Shown here in pieces: positions 7,351 through 7,913 of a DNA stretch of 7,913 nucleotides; within the stretch, counting starts at the first letter, position 1; every line of letters starts with the position of its first letter. The DNA is from an uncultured Collinsella sp. Lineage in GTDB: Bacteria > Actinomycetota > Coriobacteriia > Coriobacteriales > Coriobacteriaceae. The notes under the pieces are model-generated. The model was not told where the DNA came from. It saw nothing but the letters and a program-made list of their open reading frames with translations, and made no database searches. The translations under genes were made by a program, and so were the position numbers. Location of the stretch: contig UQVT01000086.1 of NCBI GenBank assembly GCA_900544465.1, positions 1 through 7,913 on the forward strand, written 5' to 3'.

Positions 7351-7785
7351 TTACGAGAAGAAGAGGTCCAGCAGGGCCTCATCGTCATCGTCCTCATCGG
7401 CCGCGGCGCGATCCCAAACCTCAAGGTGGTCGTAGTTGCCCACAACCGTGACCTCGCGGTCGAGGTTCGCCTGCTTGCGGAGAGACTCGGAAAGACCGAT
7501 ACGACCGGCGCCGTCCACGTCCATCGACGTGGTGCGCTTGTTGATCGCCCTCATGAGCTTCTGGTCGTTAATGTCACGCGGGTTAAAACCCTCGTGGCCC
7601 TCACGACCCGCGAAGAGTCCTTCGACCCACTTATCGAAGGCCTCGGCAGAGAACACGTACAGAGCATCGACATCCAGGGCTTTGAACACGCGAACGTGCT
7701 CTCCAAGTTCCTCGCGAAGGGGTGCAGGCAGGGACAGACGACCTTTTGCATCGAGATTGCGCTCGTATGCACCAGTCATTCCCAT
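7351..7785 (-). CDS. mraZ: Transcriptional regulator MraZ
   Basis: MraZ is a DNA-binding protein of the SpoVT-AbrB fold class that forms rings and controls the dcw promoter; in E. coli it represses its own operon. The 144 residues show the expected internal duplication, each half with a D-x-x-G-R motif: LDAKGRLSLP (11-20) with D12 and R16, and DVDGAGRIGL (89-98) with D91 and R95. The N terminus GAYERNLDAKGR is typical of the family. The end is distinctive: a run of acidic residues (ADEDDDDE, about 129-136) followed by the hydrophobic LLDLFFS. The start at 7785 is set by GGGGAGGG 5 nt upstream; a second ATG two codons later (7779) would place that signal 11 nt away. It is the first gene of the cluster, and its own upstream DNA carries MraZ-like repeats. 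Confidence 0.97.
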   Translation of the reverse strand: MGMTGAYERNLDAKGRLSLPAPLREELGEHVRVFKALDVDALYVFSAEAFDKWVEGLFAGREGHEGFNPRDINDQKLMRAINKRTTSMDVDGAGRIGLSESLRKQANLDREVTVVGNYDHLEVWDRAAADEDDDDEALLDLFFS

Positions 7786-7790
7786 GTGCG

Positions 7791-7798
7791 CCCTCCCC
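7791..7798 (-). promoter_or_regulatory. Ribosome binding site of mraZ
   Basis: GGGGAGGG ends 5 nt before the ATG at 7785, a strong Shine-Dalgarno match. It favours the ATG at 7785 over the one at 7779. Confidence 0.75.
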
Positions 7799-7821
7799 TC
7801 GGTTACTCAGATGGCACGTAC

Positions 7822-7838
7822 GCGGGGAACCACCCCGC
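7822..7838 (-). promoter_or_regulatory. 5'-leader hairpin / second copy of GGGGYGGTTCCCC dyad
   Basis: GCGGGGTGGTTCCCCGC forms a perfect 6-bp GC stem with a 5-nt loop (TGGTT). It starts about 10 nt after the expected transcription start, so the mraZ mRNA would carry it near its 5' end. No U-run follows, so it is not a standard terminator. Its core repeats the element at 7861-7873 with a single base change in 13, which suggests a protein operator as an alternative to an RNA structure. Confidence 0.6.
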
Positions 7839-7853
7839 CTGTCGACGTCATTA

Positions 7854-7882
7854 ATAATATGGGGAACCGCCCCATTTTTCAA
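7854..7882 (-). promoter_or_regulatory. Main promoter of the dcw cluster (PmraZ)
   Basis: On the minus strand a -35 TTGAAA (7882-7877) is followed after exactly 17 bp by a -10 TATTAT (7859-7854), five of six matches to the consensus at each element. Transcription would start near 7847, giving a leader of about 62 nt before the mraZ ATG. The AT-rich patch around the -10 stands out in GC-rich DNA. No other promoter of this quality was seen in the gaps downstream, so the visible genes may depend mainly on this one. Confidence 0.8.
7861..7873. promoter_or_regulatory. Dyad GGGGCGGTTCCCC inside the promoter spacer
   Basis: Read on the minus strand, GGGGCGGTTCCCC, flanked by T and A to make a 5-bp inverted repeat TGGGG/CCCCA, fills most of the 17-bp spacer between the -35 and -10. 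A protein bound here would block RNA polymerase. The same 13-mer, with C changed to T in the centre, recurs at 7824-7836. Confidence 0.55.
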
Positions 7883-7906
7883 CACCTTTCCCCACCCCTT
7901 CCCCCA
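7870..7906 (-). promoter_or_regulatory. Candidate MraZ-binding repeats (TGGGG-like, about 10-bp phased)
   Basis: On the minus strand TGGGG occurs at 7906-7902, 7894-7890 and 7874-7870, with a degenerate copy TGTTG at 7884-7880. The last three copies step by exactly 10 bp; the first steps by 12. E. coli MraZ is known to bind TGGGN direct repeats separated by 5 nt, and Mollicute MraZ binds 10-bp repeats with an AAAGTG core, so this layout fits autoregulation. The third copy overlaps the -35 and the fourth lies in the spacer, which fits repression. The G-rich context makes chance matches easier. Confidence 0.6.
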
Positions 7907-7910
7907 CCCC
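7890..7910 (-). repeat. Four-run G-tract (putative G-quadruplex) upstream of PmraZ
   Basis: The coding (minus) strand carries four consecutive G-runs of 4, 5, 4 and 4 bases separated by T, AA and T. This meets the strict rule for a four-layer intramolecular G-quadruplex with very short loops. It is also nearly a mirror repeat and a 12-bp tandem duplication of GGGGTGGGG. It ends 7 bp upstream of the -35 element. Confidence 0.6.
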
Positions 7911-7913
7911 GCC

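Noticed and set aside
7824..7850. Possible divergent ECF-type promoter on the plus strand (GGGGAACC followed by CGTC)
   Set aside because: The spacing from GGAACC to CGTC is only 14 nt, shorter than usual, and the GGGGAACC is fully explained by the repeated dyad. The downstream target lies outside the window, so it cannot be tested here.

Overview
The window holds the start of a division and cell wall (dcw) cluster. Six complete genes and one partial gene all lie on the minus strand, so transcription runs from the right end (about 7,850) to the left end. In transcription order they are mraZ, rsmH (mraW), an ftsL-like gene, ftsI (class B penicillin-binding protein), murF, mraY and murD; murD runs off the left edge. 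The DNA is GC-rich with strong third-position G/C bias. The gene order, the long cytoplasmic tails on FtsL and FtsI, and the protein sequences suggest a high-GC Gram-positive, most likely a Coriobacteriia member such as Collinsella. That placement is inference from recall, not from a search.

Right end (7,786-7,913): the control region of the cluster. It has a good sigma-70-type promoter (TTGAAA, 17 bp, TATTAT), a G-rich tract of four G-runs just upstream, TGGGG-like repeats with roughly 10-bp phasing that resemble MraZ-binding repeats, and two copies of the dyad GGGGYGGTTCCCC. One dyad copy lies inside the promoter spacer. The other would form a GC-only 6-bp hairpin near the 5' end of the transcript. 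This is the most interesting stretch of the window.

7,785-5,804: mraZ (transcriptional regulator of the cluster), rsmH (16S rRNA C1402 methyltransferase) and the FtsL-like bitopic division protein. 5,786-3,921: FtsI, the septal transpeptidase, with an Arg/Gly/Ser-rich cytoplasmic tail of about 75 residues. 3,793-1: the precursor-synthesis genes murF, mraY and murD, tightly packed. murE, which normally sits between ftsI and murF, is absent; a 127-bp gap with an imperfect 20-bp palindrome is there instead.

Together the genes make UDP-MurNAc-peptide (MurD adds D-Glu, MurF adds D-Ala-D-Ala), move it to the lipid carrier (MraY, lipid I) and cross-link septal peptidoglycan (FtsI with FtsL). MraZ presumably controls the whole transcript. 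No tRNA, rRNA, mobile element, CRISPR array or convincing rho-independent terminator was seen. Long open frames on the plus strand are antisense shadows of the real genes. No wholly new multi-gene system is visible; the novelty lies in the regulatory region and in protein-level oddities.
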